Below, one piece after another: positions 1-5,076 of a DNA stretch of 5,484 bases. The position numbers and the translations under genes were made by a program. Below the pieces are notes generated by a model. That model saw only the letters and a program-made list of their open reading frames with translations, was not told where the DNA came from and did no database searches. Each line of letters opens with the position of its first letter. Positions within the stretch are counted from its first letter, which is position 1. The stretch is from positions 1 through 5,484 of the forward strand of contig CAJUQN010000135.1 in NCBI GenBank assembly GCA_910588625.1, read 5' to 3'. Origin of the DNA: an uncultured Oscillospiraceae bacterium. GTDB taxonomy: Bacteria > Bacillota > Clostridia > Oscillospirales > Oscillospiraceae.

Positions 1-85
1 CATCTGAAAAATGGAGGGCCACTTCCCGGCCCTCCACGATCATGGTCATGCTGGATTTTTTGTTGCTATTCACTGCTCTTTCCAT
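1..85 (-). CDS. TnpW-like small transposon protein, N-terminal part (runs off the window)
   Basis: This ORF starts at an ATG (85-83) with a GGGAGG ribosome binding site 8-9 bases upstream and stays open for 28 codons to the window edge. After a polar start of about 12 residues it reads MTMIVEGREVALHFSD. That resembles the single beta-rich core (T-x-x-V-x-x-x-x-x-V-x-x-H-F-S) of the short TnpW family proteins of Tn4451-like and Tn1549-like elements. TnpW has no proven biochemical role. The gene is co-directional with the Rpn-type nuclease whose stop lies 67 bases upstream, with a hairpin between them. A perfect 9-bp inverted repeat lies inside the coding sequence. The family call rests on a short stretch only; the rest of the gene is outside the window. 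Confidence 0.55.
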   Translation of the reverse strand, partial: MERAVNSNKKSSMTMIVEGREVALHFSD

Positions 86-108
86 ATTCAATACCTCCCA
101 AAAGGAAC

Positions 109-137
109 CGCTGGATACCATTGATCAGTACCCAGCG
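109..137 (-). terminator. Possible weak intrinsic terminator after the Rpn nuclease gene
   Basis: Positions 109-118 and 128-137 form a 10-bp stem with a 9-base loop. The one imperfect pair (115/131) is A-C on the plus strand but G-U in minus-strand RNA, which favours a minus-strand RNA hairpin. It lies 16 bases past the nuclease stop. A short T run (100-103 as A on plus) follows after five bases, so termination may be partial, with some read-through into the TnpW-like gene. Confidence 0.4.
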
Positions 138-152
138 ATTCTGCGGTTATTC

Positions 153-1079
153 TCAGTTGTTCAACAGTTTGGCGTACTTGGGGTGATCCTCCTCTGGAAT
201 CTTCAGCGCCGCCATGGCCTGTTCAACCGTCCAGCCCATGGTGTCCATCAAACTTCGAATTGAAGCTGTCATTCCCTCCGCACGGCCTTCCGCACGGCCC
301 CTGCGCTCACCCCTGTCCTCTGCGGTGGCCAGGTTCGATTGCATATCGGTCTGGTACATCCTGCGGCTGCGGAACACCGCCCGTTCCCGTTCATCCTGGC
401 TGATGCTCATTAACAGGTTTCCGGCCATTTGCAGCACCTCCTTCGACGCTATGACCTCGTTTACTGTTTCCCGGTAGGTGGGTTCGCTGGCGTACTGAAA
501 AAATACCGCCCACTTCTCCAGATCCGTCATATCATCCACGGACTTCTCCATGATCTCCTGGAGCTTGCTCAATTCCACATACACAACCTGGATGGCGTCT
601 GACAGCAGCTCATTGTCCTCATCATGCCGCAGGGAGAAGGAATTGACGTAATCCGTCCGCTCCGGGAACACCGTATAGGAGCAGAATGTCACCTGATACG
701 TCCGGGCCAGCCTGTCATATCTCCGTACCCCTTTGGATGGCTGGGAGGAGTGGAGATCGCACAGATAGTATATGCTCTTGCCCTTCAGGTTCTGATGCTT
801 CCCATCAGATTCCTCCTGGATGCGGCTTGCCTGCATCTCCAGGTCTATCTGAGACCCATCGTCGATGCGGCAGTTCACATCAAGCCGCTCGGCCTTTTCC
901 TGGGTATCGTTGGGCGGTATCTCGTTGTTGCGAACCTCAACATCGACCACAGGGCGTTTGATAATAGAGGAAATCAAGTCGATCAATACTGGCTTGGCTT
1001 CCTGATTAGTCAGGATCAGCTTGAATACCCGGTCATCGGACGGCGGCAGGATATCCGCCTCCATCGGCAGCAAACCCAT
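153..1079 (-). CDS. Rpn family / PD-(D/E)XK nuclease transposase-family protein
   Basis: This 308-residue protein belongs to the Rpn/PDDEXK_2 group (recombination-promoting nucleases, often annotated as PD-(D/E)XK nuclease family transposase). Known members are DNA endonucleases that raise RecA-independent recombination, and they spread as many copies per genome. The opening ILPPSDDRVFKLIL is the usual family start. Around residues 65-83 the core shows R-L-D-V, then a short turn, then L-E-M-Q. D67 and the E81-x-Q83 pair match the family's D...ExQ active-site pattern. The C-terminus carries the typical Gly/Arg/Glu repeat (about residues 257-269), then a short helical tail. I start at the ATG at 1079, not at the longer ORF start at 1169, because GGAGGT lies 8 bases before it and a promoter lies just upstream. 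Length fits the family. Nothing looks broken, so it is probably functional. Confidence 0.88.
   Translation of the reverse strand: MGLLPMEADILPPSDDRVFKLILTNQEAKPVLIDLISSIIKRPVVDVEVRNNEIPPNDTQEKAERLDVNCRIDDGSQIDLEMQASRIQEESDGKHQNLKGKSIYYLCDLHSSQPSKGVRRYDRLARTYQVTFCSYTVFPERTDYVNSFSLRHDEDNELLSDAIQVVYVELSKLQEIMEKSVDDMTDLEKWAVFFQYASEPTYRETVNEVIASKEVLQMAGNLLMSISQDERERAVFRSRRMYQTDMQSNLATAEDRGERRGRAEGRAEGMTASIRSLMDTMGWTVEQAMAALKIPEEDHPKYAKLLNN
277..299 (-). repeat. Two tandem 12-bp units coding the Gly-Arg-Ala-Glu repeat
   Basis: TCCGCACGGCC occurs at 277-287 and again at 289-299, a 12-base period that gives two in-frame Gly-Arg-Ala-Glu units in the nuclease tail. Such Gly/Arg/Glu tails vary in copy number across Rpn family proteins; the in-frame unit length suggests slippage growth. 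Confidence 0.7.
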
Positions 1080-1100
1080 CAGACAGCACCTCCAATCGAA

Positions 1101-1136
1101 TCTGTTCTTTATATTCAGTATATCATGTTTTTGCAA
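1101..1136 (-). promoter_or_regulatory. Sigma-A-type promoter of the Rpn nuclease gene
   Basis: On the minus strand a TTGCAA -35 (1136-1131) is followed after 17 bases by a TATAAA -10 (1113-1108). Transcription would begin near 1101 and give a leader of about 22 bases carrying the GGAGGT site at 1088-1093. A second overlapping pair (TGGAAA, 17 bases, TATACT) could also serve. The promoter lies beyond the 1217-1258 terminator, so the nuclease forms a separate unit. Confidence 0.65.
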
Positions 1137-1216
1137 GCATTTCCACACAAATTTTCTGGCTGTGAGCATACACCACAGAATTCATGAACGGTGGATATTA
1201 AACTACCTGATAACAC

Positions 1217-1258
1217 AAAAATGGGGACCGTCCGGCTTGAGGGGCTAGACGATCCCCA
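1217..1258 (-). terminator. Strong intrinsic terminator of the recombinase-side transcript
   Basis: Positions 1223-1232 and 1248-1257 form a 10-bp stem (11 bp with 1222/1258), with one wobble pair in minus-strand RNA. It is followed directly by a U run on the minus strand (A at 1217-1221 on plus). This is a textbook Rho-independent terminator for minus-strand transcription arriving from about 1260 and beyond. It ends either the recombinase transcript or a separate RNA in 1259-1619. Confidence 0.85.
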
Positions 1259-1619
1259 CGGCTTCTGTTATCAAGATTTTGCCCGAAAGACGTTGTTTTC
1301 CTGCCTTTCGTTCACCTGTATTCGACACTACTTCCCCAGGCGTGGGCGGCAGACTGAAACCGCGCAGTGCGCGTCACGGGAATCTCACCCCTCCGAGGAT
1401 CTCTCCGAGCTGCCCCCATGAGAATGGCGGACAGGAGTATCATGATTGCCTGACGGGGTCGTTGCGAAACAGCTTGTCCAGCTGTTTTGTGGACGGATGG
1501 GTACCGCTCGCCGCCTTACATTGGCCGTCTTTTATGCGGCAAACCGCACAGGCGGGTCTTGGCGCATAGGCCGATGTTCATAAAGCAGTCAGGGTAGTTT
1601 TAGGGCGATATGCCATAAG
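1259..1619 (-). other. Hairpin-rich region without a convincing gene (3' UTR or candidate structured RNA)
   Basis: These 361 bases lie between the recombinase stop and the terminator. I see no gene: the best minus-strand ORFs are 43 codons (1443-1312) and 21 codons (about 1580-1515), and neither has a good ribosome binding site. Several short perfect hairpins are present: 1361-1365/1369-1373 (CGCGC, 3-base loop), 1467-1474/1480-1487 (8 bp, 5-base loop), and 1535-1539/1544-1548 (5 bp, 4-base loop) enclosed by 1511-1515/1551-1555. CTCCGAG occurs twice, at 1391-1397 and 1403-1409. Together with the strong terminator this could be a structured non-coding RNA, a long 3' UTR or the element end carrying the recombinase attachment site. 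I do not recognise an RNA family. Confidence 0.45.
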
Positions 1620-2813
1620 TCAGCCCGCTTCCTGCCTGTTCAATTCTTCCAATGGAATAAAGCCAATAAAATCATACTCAATACGAATATTCTGATGCCT
1701 CTTTCCGTTGATCTCCACGGGCGCTTCTACATAGATCGCACTTACCAGCTCCCGCAAATCAGAATATCTTCGCACCTTTTCAATAAAAGATTCCAAATCG
1801 ACCTCATTTTTCGTCTGCACCTCAATCTCCTGCTGTAGCGTTTCCAATTCAGTCCTCAACTGCGACTGTTCATCCTCATAGGTCCTGCTCAACATAGAAA
1901 AGCGTTCATCGGAAATGCGGCCTTTCACGTTGTCCTCATAAAGGCGGATGAACATCTGGTCCAATTCTGCTATCCGTTTCTCAACACGCTTCAGCCGCTT
2001 TTTTCGCGTTTGGATGGTATCCTCCACGTTCAGCTTCAACTGCCGCTCCATAATGGCCCGAAAGTGCGATTCATAGCAGGTGACATAGGAAATGACAGTT
2101 CTGACATGCGCCCAGACAACTTCCTCCAAAACAATGGCACGAATGTAATGGGCGCTGCATCTCCCCTCATACAGACGGTGGGTTGAGCAGATGAAATAAT
2201 CCTGATTCGGTTGATAACGCTGGCAAGTGTAAAAGTAGAGCCGTTTCCCGCAGTCTGCACAGTACACCAAACCGGAAAACATACTGCTTCGGCCTGCCTT
2301 TGTCATACGTTGGCGCTGCTGACGAAGCTCTTGGACCTTTTCAAACACCTCCGGCTCCACAATGGCCACGTGAGTTCCATAAAACACAATTTGCTTTTCA
2401 ACGGGGTTCAGCCTCGGCTTTTTGTCCAGAACAGAAGTCGTATAGGTCTTGAAATTGACCGTACAGCCCATGTACTCTTTACACTCCAGCATTTTTACGA
2501 CCGTTGGGGACCGCCATCCATGGGGAACCTCCGGCATCTTATGGGAGCATTTAACCCCTTTGCTGAGATGATATGCCGTAGGGGTCAATACACGCTCCTG
2601 TGTCAGTTGCTTGGCGATTTGAGACGGTCCACGCCCTTCGGTGCTGGACATGGTCTCGTTCTCCAGATCCTGGGCGATGAGCTCCGCGCTGCCCGGCTCC
2701 ATCCGGCAGATGTCCTTGAGCTGTTCCCCCACCATCCACTGGGGGGAGCGGGCCGTCACCTTGGCCTGCTGGGCCTCGATGGCCAAAATGGCCTTTTCCT
2801 GAAATTCCGTCAT
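1620..2813 (-). CDS. Chimeric ORF: PcfK-like N-terminus joined to a large serine recombinase lacking its catalytic domain
   Basis: The 397-residue ORF has two unrelated parts. Residues 1 to about 55 (start MTEFQEKAILAIEAQQ, then WMVGEQLKDICR and a SAELIAQDLEN segment) resemble the PcfK-like/AcrIIA9-type proteins of Tn1549-like elements. From about residue 58 (EGRGPSQIAKQL, LTPTAYHLS) it is a large serine recombinase. The recombinase DNA-binding domain covers about 58-165. A zinc ribbon follows with C185-x2-C188, C209 and C219, then a charged coiled coil (about 255-335) and the usual C-terminal beta segment. The N-terminal resolvase domain with its catalytic serine is missing, so it cannot recombine DNA by itself; full-length relatives are about 530-560 residues. 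The start has GGAGG 9-10 bases upstream and an ATGA overlap with the preceding gene. It may be a DNA-binding remnant or simply debris. Confidence 0.82.
   Translation of the reverse strand: MTEFQEKAILAIEAQQAKVTARSPQWMVGEQLKDICRMEPGSAELIAQDLENETMSSTEGRGPSQIAKQLTQERVLTPTAYHLSKGVKCSHKMPEVPHGWRSPTVVKMLECKEYMGCTVNFKTYTTSVLDKKPRLNPVEKQIVFYGTHVAIVEPEVFEKVQELRQQRQRMTKAGRSSMFSGLVYCADCGKRLYFYTCQRYQPNQDYFICSTHRLYEGRCSAHYIRAIVLEEVVWAHVRTVISYVTCYESHFRAIMERQLKLNVEDTIQTRKKRLKRVEKRIAELDQMFIRLYEDNVKGRISDERFSMLSRTYEDEQSQLRTELETLQQEIEVQTKNEVDLESFIEKVRRYSDLRELVSAIYVEAPVEINGKRHQNIRIEYDFIGFIPLEELNRQEAG
2636..2650. other. Fusion junction between the PcfK-like and recombinase parts
   Basis: At about codons 55-59 of the chimeric ORF the protein changes from a PcfK-like segment (ending ENETMS) to the conserved recombinase segment EGRGPSQIA. 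Base composition also shifts, from GC-rich on the right to more AT-rich on the left. The exact joint cannot be placed without homologues of both parents. Confidence 0.6.
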
Positions 2814-3522
2814 TGCGCCGCCACCTCCCTAAAGCTGTCGGCCAAAGCAAAAAGAGCCTTGGCCAGTCCCTGGGCCTTTTCGGGGTCTTTGGGACGGACC
2901 TTCAACACCACCCCGTTCATCTTGTTTTTGATCTCCTGGGCCTGGTCAAACAACATCCGGAACAGCGCCAGATCCTCATCGGCGGTGAGCGCCGCCTTTT
3001 CTCCGCCAGCTCCGCCCTGGCCCGGAGGGCGTCCAGCTCCGCCTGGGCCTGCTTCAGCTCCCGCTCCGTGCGACTAACATCATTGGCGGCTCTCACGGCT
3101 TCATCCCGGGCCTTTTTCTCCGCGGCGCGGGCCTTATCCAGCTTGTCCCGCATGGCGGCCTCCGCCTCTTTCCGGGCAGTCTCCACGGCGGCGGGGTCCG
3201 CCTCCACCGCCACCTCCACTGGGCGGCTTTTCAGCTCGGCCAGCTCCTTCTCCAGCCGGGCGGCGGCGTCTTTCTGGTACTTGGCCTCAGAGGAATACCG
3301 CTCCACCAGGTCGTTCAGGCCGGCAACGATGTCCGAAAGCACCTCCTGATACTTTGCTGTCTCCCCCCATCTCACCATGCTTGATTTGCACACGGCATTG
3401 GTCCCAATCGCGTATGTATCAAACGCATCCAAACACCACCACAGCGTTGGCTGAGTGGGGTCCATGAGCTTCGGGTCAAAGAGGATGGGAGAAGGTTCGT
3501 CACTGGAACAAATCGTCTTCAT
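2810..3522 (-). pseudogene. Coiled-coil protein of integrative elements, split by a -1 frameshift
   Basis: The upstream frame codes 201 residues (3522-2917). Residues 50-100 (MVRWGETAKYQEVLSDIV, then a KYQKDAAARLEKEL segment and RPVEVAVE) and a long Ala/Glu/Lys coiled coil (about 80-175) are typical of an unnamed protein found beside replication genes of Firmicute integrative elements. After residue 175 the frame turns to implausible Arg/Cys/Pro-rich sequence. One extra A in the A run (T at 2997-3000 on plus) would restore a natural helical tail (KAALTADEDLALFRMLFDQ...) ending in the TGA at 2812-2810, which overlaps the next ATG. The restored product would be 237 residues. The ATG at 3522 has a strong GGAGG 6 bases upstream and lies inside the 3' end of the initiator gene. 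The cause is a true mutation or a sequencing error. Confidence 0.75.
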
Positions 3523-4210
3523 CGTCTGCCTCCTTCCGCTCAGCGCGCCGCCGCTGTTCCCAGGTGCGTACCGCCGCCTTCCAGTCCTTCATGGGAGAGC
3601 GGCCCACCGTCCAGCCTTTGGAGGTGTAGTAGTTGACAAAGGCGTCCGGGTCGATGCCGTTGCCCCGCTCGCGGCAGTAGGCCGCCACCTGCTCCACGCT
3701 GGGAGGAACGAAGCGTCGGCGGCTTGGCTCGGGCTTGTCCTCTGGAGCAGACCCGGCGGGGGCGCTGTCCCCCTGTGGGGGACTATAGGGGGTATTATTT
3801 TTTTTATTATTTATATTACATATAACCTCCGCATTTTCAGGGGGAGGTATCCCCGCGCCCGGGGAGGGGTATGCTTGTTTGGAGGGAGGGGTATCCTCAT
3901 TTTCGGGGGTAGGGTCGAGCCCCAAAATACCCCTGGCGCTCCTCATGACCGGGTAGATGTACCGGCGCAGGATCTCTCTTGTGCCGTCCTTGTACTCGAT
4001 CTCCGTCTCAATGTGCCCCCGCTCCTCCAGCTGGGACAGCAAGGCCGAAACGCGTTTGGCTGACACCCCCAGCGCCTCGCCCAGCTCCCGGTTGGTTGCC
4101 CAGGTGTATGCGTAGCTGTTGCATTTCCAGGTTATGATCCCGTACAGCATTTGAGCGGAAAGCGGCAGCTCTGTGTCCAGCTTCACCACGGAGGGAATGA
4201 CGATGAACAT
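3500..4210 (-). CDS. Winged-helix replication-initiator-like protein of an integrative element
   Basis: The 236-residue protein opens with FIVIPSVVKLDTELPLSAQMLYG, the start usual for helix-turn-helix (HTH_36-like) proteins at the head of Firmicute integrative elements and phage replication modules. The winged helix spans about residues 18-90, with the recognition segment WATNRELGEALGVSAKRVSALL. A flexible Pro/Asn-rich linker (about 100-165) leads to a C-terminal helical block. There PPSVEQVAAYCRERG, FVNYYTSKGW and MKDWKAAVRTWEQ match the DnaD-like/replisome-organiser tail (Y...GW...DW...W). The acidic end DDEDDLF may contact a partner. It heads the leftward operon and overlaps the next gene by 23 bases. 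A likely role is DNA binding at the element origin and helicase loading, inferred from the family. The linker DNA carries an AT-rich tract and 22-bp-spaced repeats. Confidence 0.8.
   Translation of the reverse strand: MFIVIPSVVKLDTELPLSAQMLYGIITWKCNSYAYTWATNRELGEALGVSAKRVSALLSQLEERGHIETEIEYKDGTREILRRYIYPVMRSARGILGLDPTPENEDTPPSKQAYPSPGAGIPPPENAEVICNINNKKNNTPYSPPQGDSAPAGSAPEDKPEPSRRRFVPPSVEQVAAYCRERGNGIDPDAFVNYYTSKGWTVGRSPMKDWKAAVRTWEQRRRAERKEADDEDDLFQ
3793..3825. promoter_or_regulatory. AT-rich island inside the initiator gene, possible DNA unwinding element
   Basis: This stretch of 33 bases contains a single C and no G, in a gene that is otherwise GC-rich. It codes the Asn/Lys/Ile-rich piece of the linker (ICNINNKKNN). 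It lies right beside the spaced repeats at 3840-3896. An AT-rich tract next to repeats inside an initiator gene is the layout of several plasmid origins, but function here is inferred. Confidence 0.4.
3840..3896 (-). repeat. Three iteron-like repeats at exact 22-bp spacing
   Basis: On the minus strand, copies of (G)(G/C)ATACC(C)CTCCC begin at 3896 (GGATACCCCTCCCTCC), 3874 (GCATACCCCTCCCCGG) and 3852 (GGATACCTCCCCC). The ATACC anchors start at 3894, 3872 and 3850, which is 22 bases apart. A further ATACCCCC lies at 3795-3788, on the other side of the AT-rich tract. Because 22 is not a multiple of 3, the copies are read in different frames (TPPS, YPSP, IPPP). The repetition is therefore at the DNA level and not the protein level. 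Two DNA turns is common iteron spacing. Confidence 0.6.
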
Positions 4211-4236
4211 ACCGCCCGCTTCCCTGGATTTTCTAA

Positions 4237-4461
4237 CAATTTCATCCCTATCATACTCAAACTGATGTCGAAGGCAACCCAGTCATATCGGAAGATAATA
4301 TATACGCTATGGCTGATCTTCACATGGATGCCTACACAGAAGAGCAGAGGAGAAGGATTCATGAGTTCCGGGACTGGCTGGAACCGACCGGGGTAATTGT
4401 TGCGAATATCATTGCCCTGATCTCGTTGATTATGTCTATCATAGCCCTTTCAGCCCAATGA
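4237..4461 (+). pseudogene. 5'-truncated ORF coding a C-terminal membrane-anchored protein
   Basis: The reading frame is open from 4237 (after a TAA at 4234-4236) to the TGA at 4459-4461. It reads like real protein well before its first ATG (4309): TDVEGNPVISEDNIYAMADL, then an acidic/basic amphipathic stretch YTEEQRRRIHEFRDWLEPTG and a C-terminal hydrophobic helix VIVANIIALISLIMSIIAL. No ATG, GTG or TTG start precedes 4309 in frame, and neither 4309 nor 4324 has a well-placed ribosome binding site. I therefore read it as the 3' part of a gene whose 5' end was lost where the leftward operon begins. It is possible that a 50-residue protein is made from 4309. I do not recognise the family. It is convergent with the next gene and overlaps it by 23 bases. 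Confidence 0.5.
4243..4277 (-). promoter_or_regulatory. Candidate promoter of the leftward initiator operon
   Basis: On the minus strand a TTGCCT -35 (4277-4272) is followed after 16 bases by TATGAT (4255-4250). This would start RNA near 4243, about 33 bases before the initiator ATG at 4210. It overlaps the truncated plus-strand ORF, so an element boundary may have placed it there. Only two hexamers support it. Confidence 0.4.
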
Positions 4462-4582
4462 TCGAGATGATAAGCGCCGCAATCGAAATAATCAGACCTG
4501 ACCAGACTCCATATCTCCCTATGGCCTTGTACCATTTAGGCGGCGGAATCCTATACCACGGTTCTTTGGACTCTTTAGCCAC
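4439..4582 (-). CDS. Small single-span membrane protein (47 residues)
   Basis: The start is a GTG at 4582 with AAGGAGG ending 8 bases before it. The longer frame upstream (to 4732) runs across the DUF2513 promoter and start and is not credible. The product has a polar, Trp/Tyr/Pro-rich front (KEPWYRIPPPKWYKAIGRYG, about residues 6-25), then one hydrophobic helix (WSGLIISIAALIISIIGL, about 27-44) and a very short tail. Function is unknown. It is divergent from DUF2513 (80 bases between starts) and convergent with the truncated plus-strand ORF, whose C-terminal helix has a similar ISxxxxIISIIxL flavour. Its 16-bp start region is identical to that of the membrane gene at 5062-5244. It could be a regulatory microprotein, toxin or exclusion protein; the sequence does not decide. 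Confidence 0.6.
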   Translation of the reverse strand: MAKESKEPWYRIPPPKWYKAIGRYGVWSGLIISIAALIISIIGLKGL

Positions 4583-4595
4583 CCCGTTCACCTCC
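4580..4595 (-). repeat. Shared 16-bp start cassette, copy 1
   Basis: The minus strand reads GGAGGTGAACGGGGTG, which combines the ribosome binding site, spacer and GTG start of the 47-residue membrane gene. The same 16 bases occur at 5242-5257 in front of a different membrane gene, while flanking bases and coding sequences differ. Confidence 0.75.
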
Positions 4596-4608
4596 TTTCT
4601 GTTTGCAC

Positions 4609-4637
4609 TTGTCTCCTCCCCGCCGGTGTGGTAGAAT
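4609..4637 (+). promoter_or_regulatory. Extended -10 sigma-A promoter of the DUF2513 gene
   Basis: TTGTCT (4609-4614), a 17-base spacer and TAGAAT (4632-4637), preceded by TGG as an extended -10, give RNA starting near 4644 and a leader of about 19 bases. The leader carries a GGAGG-rich ribosome binding site (4647-4656). Two GC-rich inverted arms (4615-4624 and 4641-4651) bracket the -10 box, which could be an operator. Confidence 0.65.
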
Positions 4638-4651
4638 TTTGGCGGAGGAGG
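4615..4651. repeat. Inverted repeat bracketing the -10 box of DUF2513
   Basis: CCTCCCCGCC (4615-4624) pairs with GGCGG and GGAGG (4641-4645 and 4647-4651), with one unpaired A at 4646. The 16-base centre holds the -10 box. The right arm is also the ribosome binding site, so part of the symmetry may be fortuitous. Confidence 0.35.
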
Positions 4652-4662
4652 GGGGTGACATA

Positions 4663-5076
4663 ATGAAGCTGAACCATAATTGCGTTCGCGATGTTTTGCT
4701 CTACCTGGAATCGGTTCCCTACATTGAAACAAATTGCGATGGTGATATGGAGTTTACTGGGGTGGCGCTTGACAGCATCTGCGAAGCCCTTCCCGAGTAT
4801 GCCGCAGAAGTAATTTTCTACACTCTTTTTGAGTTGGACGATGGCGGACACATTAGCCTCTCTGCGGGATCTGCCGATGACGTCATTGAAAATTGTTGCG
4901 TAAATTACATAACTTACGCTGGACACGAATTCCTAAACACAATTAGGGCAAATCCTACTTGGGAAAAGACTCTGGATATTGCCGGGGAAATTGGAAATTT
5001 TAGTCTGCGGATATTGGAAAAAATTGCAGAGGGCGTTGCTGCCGCTGTCATAAAGCAGAAATTAGGACTTCCTTGA
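4663..5076 (+). CDS. DUF2513 family protein
   Basis: This 137-residue protein begins MKLNHNCVRDVLLYLES, the hallmark start of DUF2513, and has the conserved later segment YITYAGHEFLNTIR followed by a Trp (residue 100) and a helical end. Family members are small soluble proteins common in Firmicute prophages and integrative elements. Their role is unknown, and the short helical and strand pattern suggests a winged-helix-like fold. I start at the ATG at 4663 rather than the ORF start at 4603 because it matches the family start and has a strong GGAGG-rich site 6-16 bases upstream. Length is normal for the family. It is divergent from the 47-residue membrane gene and its last 15 bases overlap the end of the 60-residue membrane gene on the other strand. 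The Cys count is high (five). Confidence 0.85.
   Translation: MKLNHNCVRDVLLYLESVPYIETNCDGDMEFTGVALDSICEALPEYAAEVIFYTLFELDDGGHISLSAGSADDVIENCCVNYITYAGHEFLNTIRANPTWEKTLDIAGEIGNFSLRILEKIAEGVAAAVIKQKLGLP

Noticed and set aside
624..1187. Plus-strand ORF of 187 codons
   Set aside because: It lies opposite the clearly real Rpn-type nuclease gene, has no ribosome binding site and codes no recognisable protein.
1312..1443. Minus-strand ORF of 43 codons in the hairpin-rich region
   Set aside because: It has only a weak ribosome binding site, an Arg/Ala-rich product and hairpins running through it; I cannot support it as a gene, though conservation could reverse this.
2990..3003. Programmed -1 frameshift
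   Set aside because: The sequence GAGAAAAGG lacks a canonical slippery heptamer and a -1 slip would leave a first-position mismatch; I report it as a mutation or error instead.
2211..3077. Plus-strand ORF of 288 codons
   Set aside because: It is the antisense shadow of the recombinase chimera and coiled-coil gene; its composition is typical of reversed codon bias.
2813..3349. Plus-strand Ser/Ala-rich ORF of 178 codons
   Set aside because: Its Ser/Ala-rich make-up arises from reading the Glu/Ala/Lys coiled-coil gene backwards.
3455..4063. Plus-strand ORF of 202 codons opposite the initiator gene
   Set aside because: The minus strand has recognisable domains and a ribosome-binding-site-coupled operon; the plus frame has neither.
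4603..4662. Longer DUF2513 start giving 20 extra residues
   Set aside because: The extension overlaps the promoter, lacks a ribosome binding site and is absent from the usual family start MKLNH.
4583..4732. N-terminal extension of the 47-residue membrane protein to 97 residues
   Set aside because: It would run through the DUF2513 promoter and start in a Pro/His-rich frame; the GTG at 4582 has a strong ribosome binding site.
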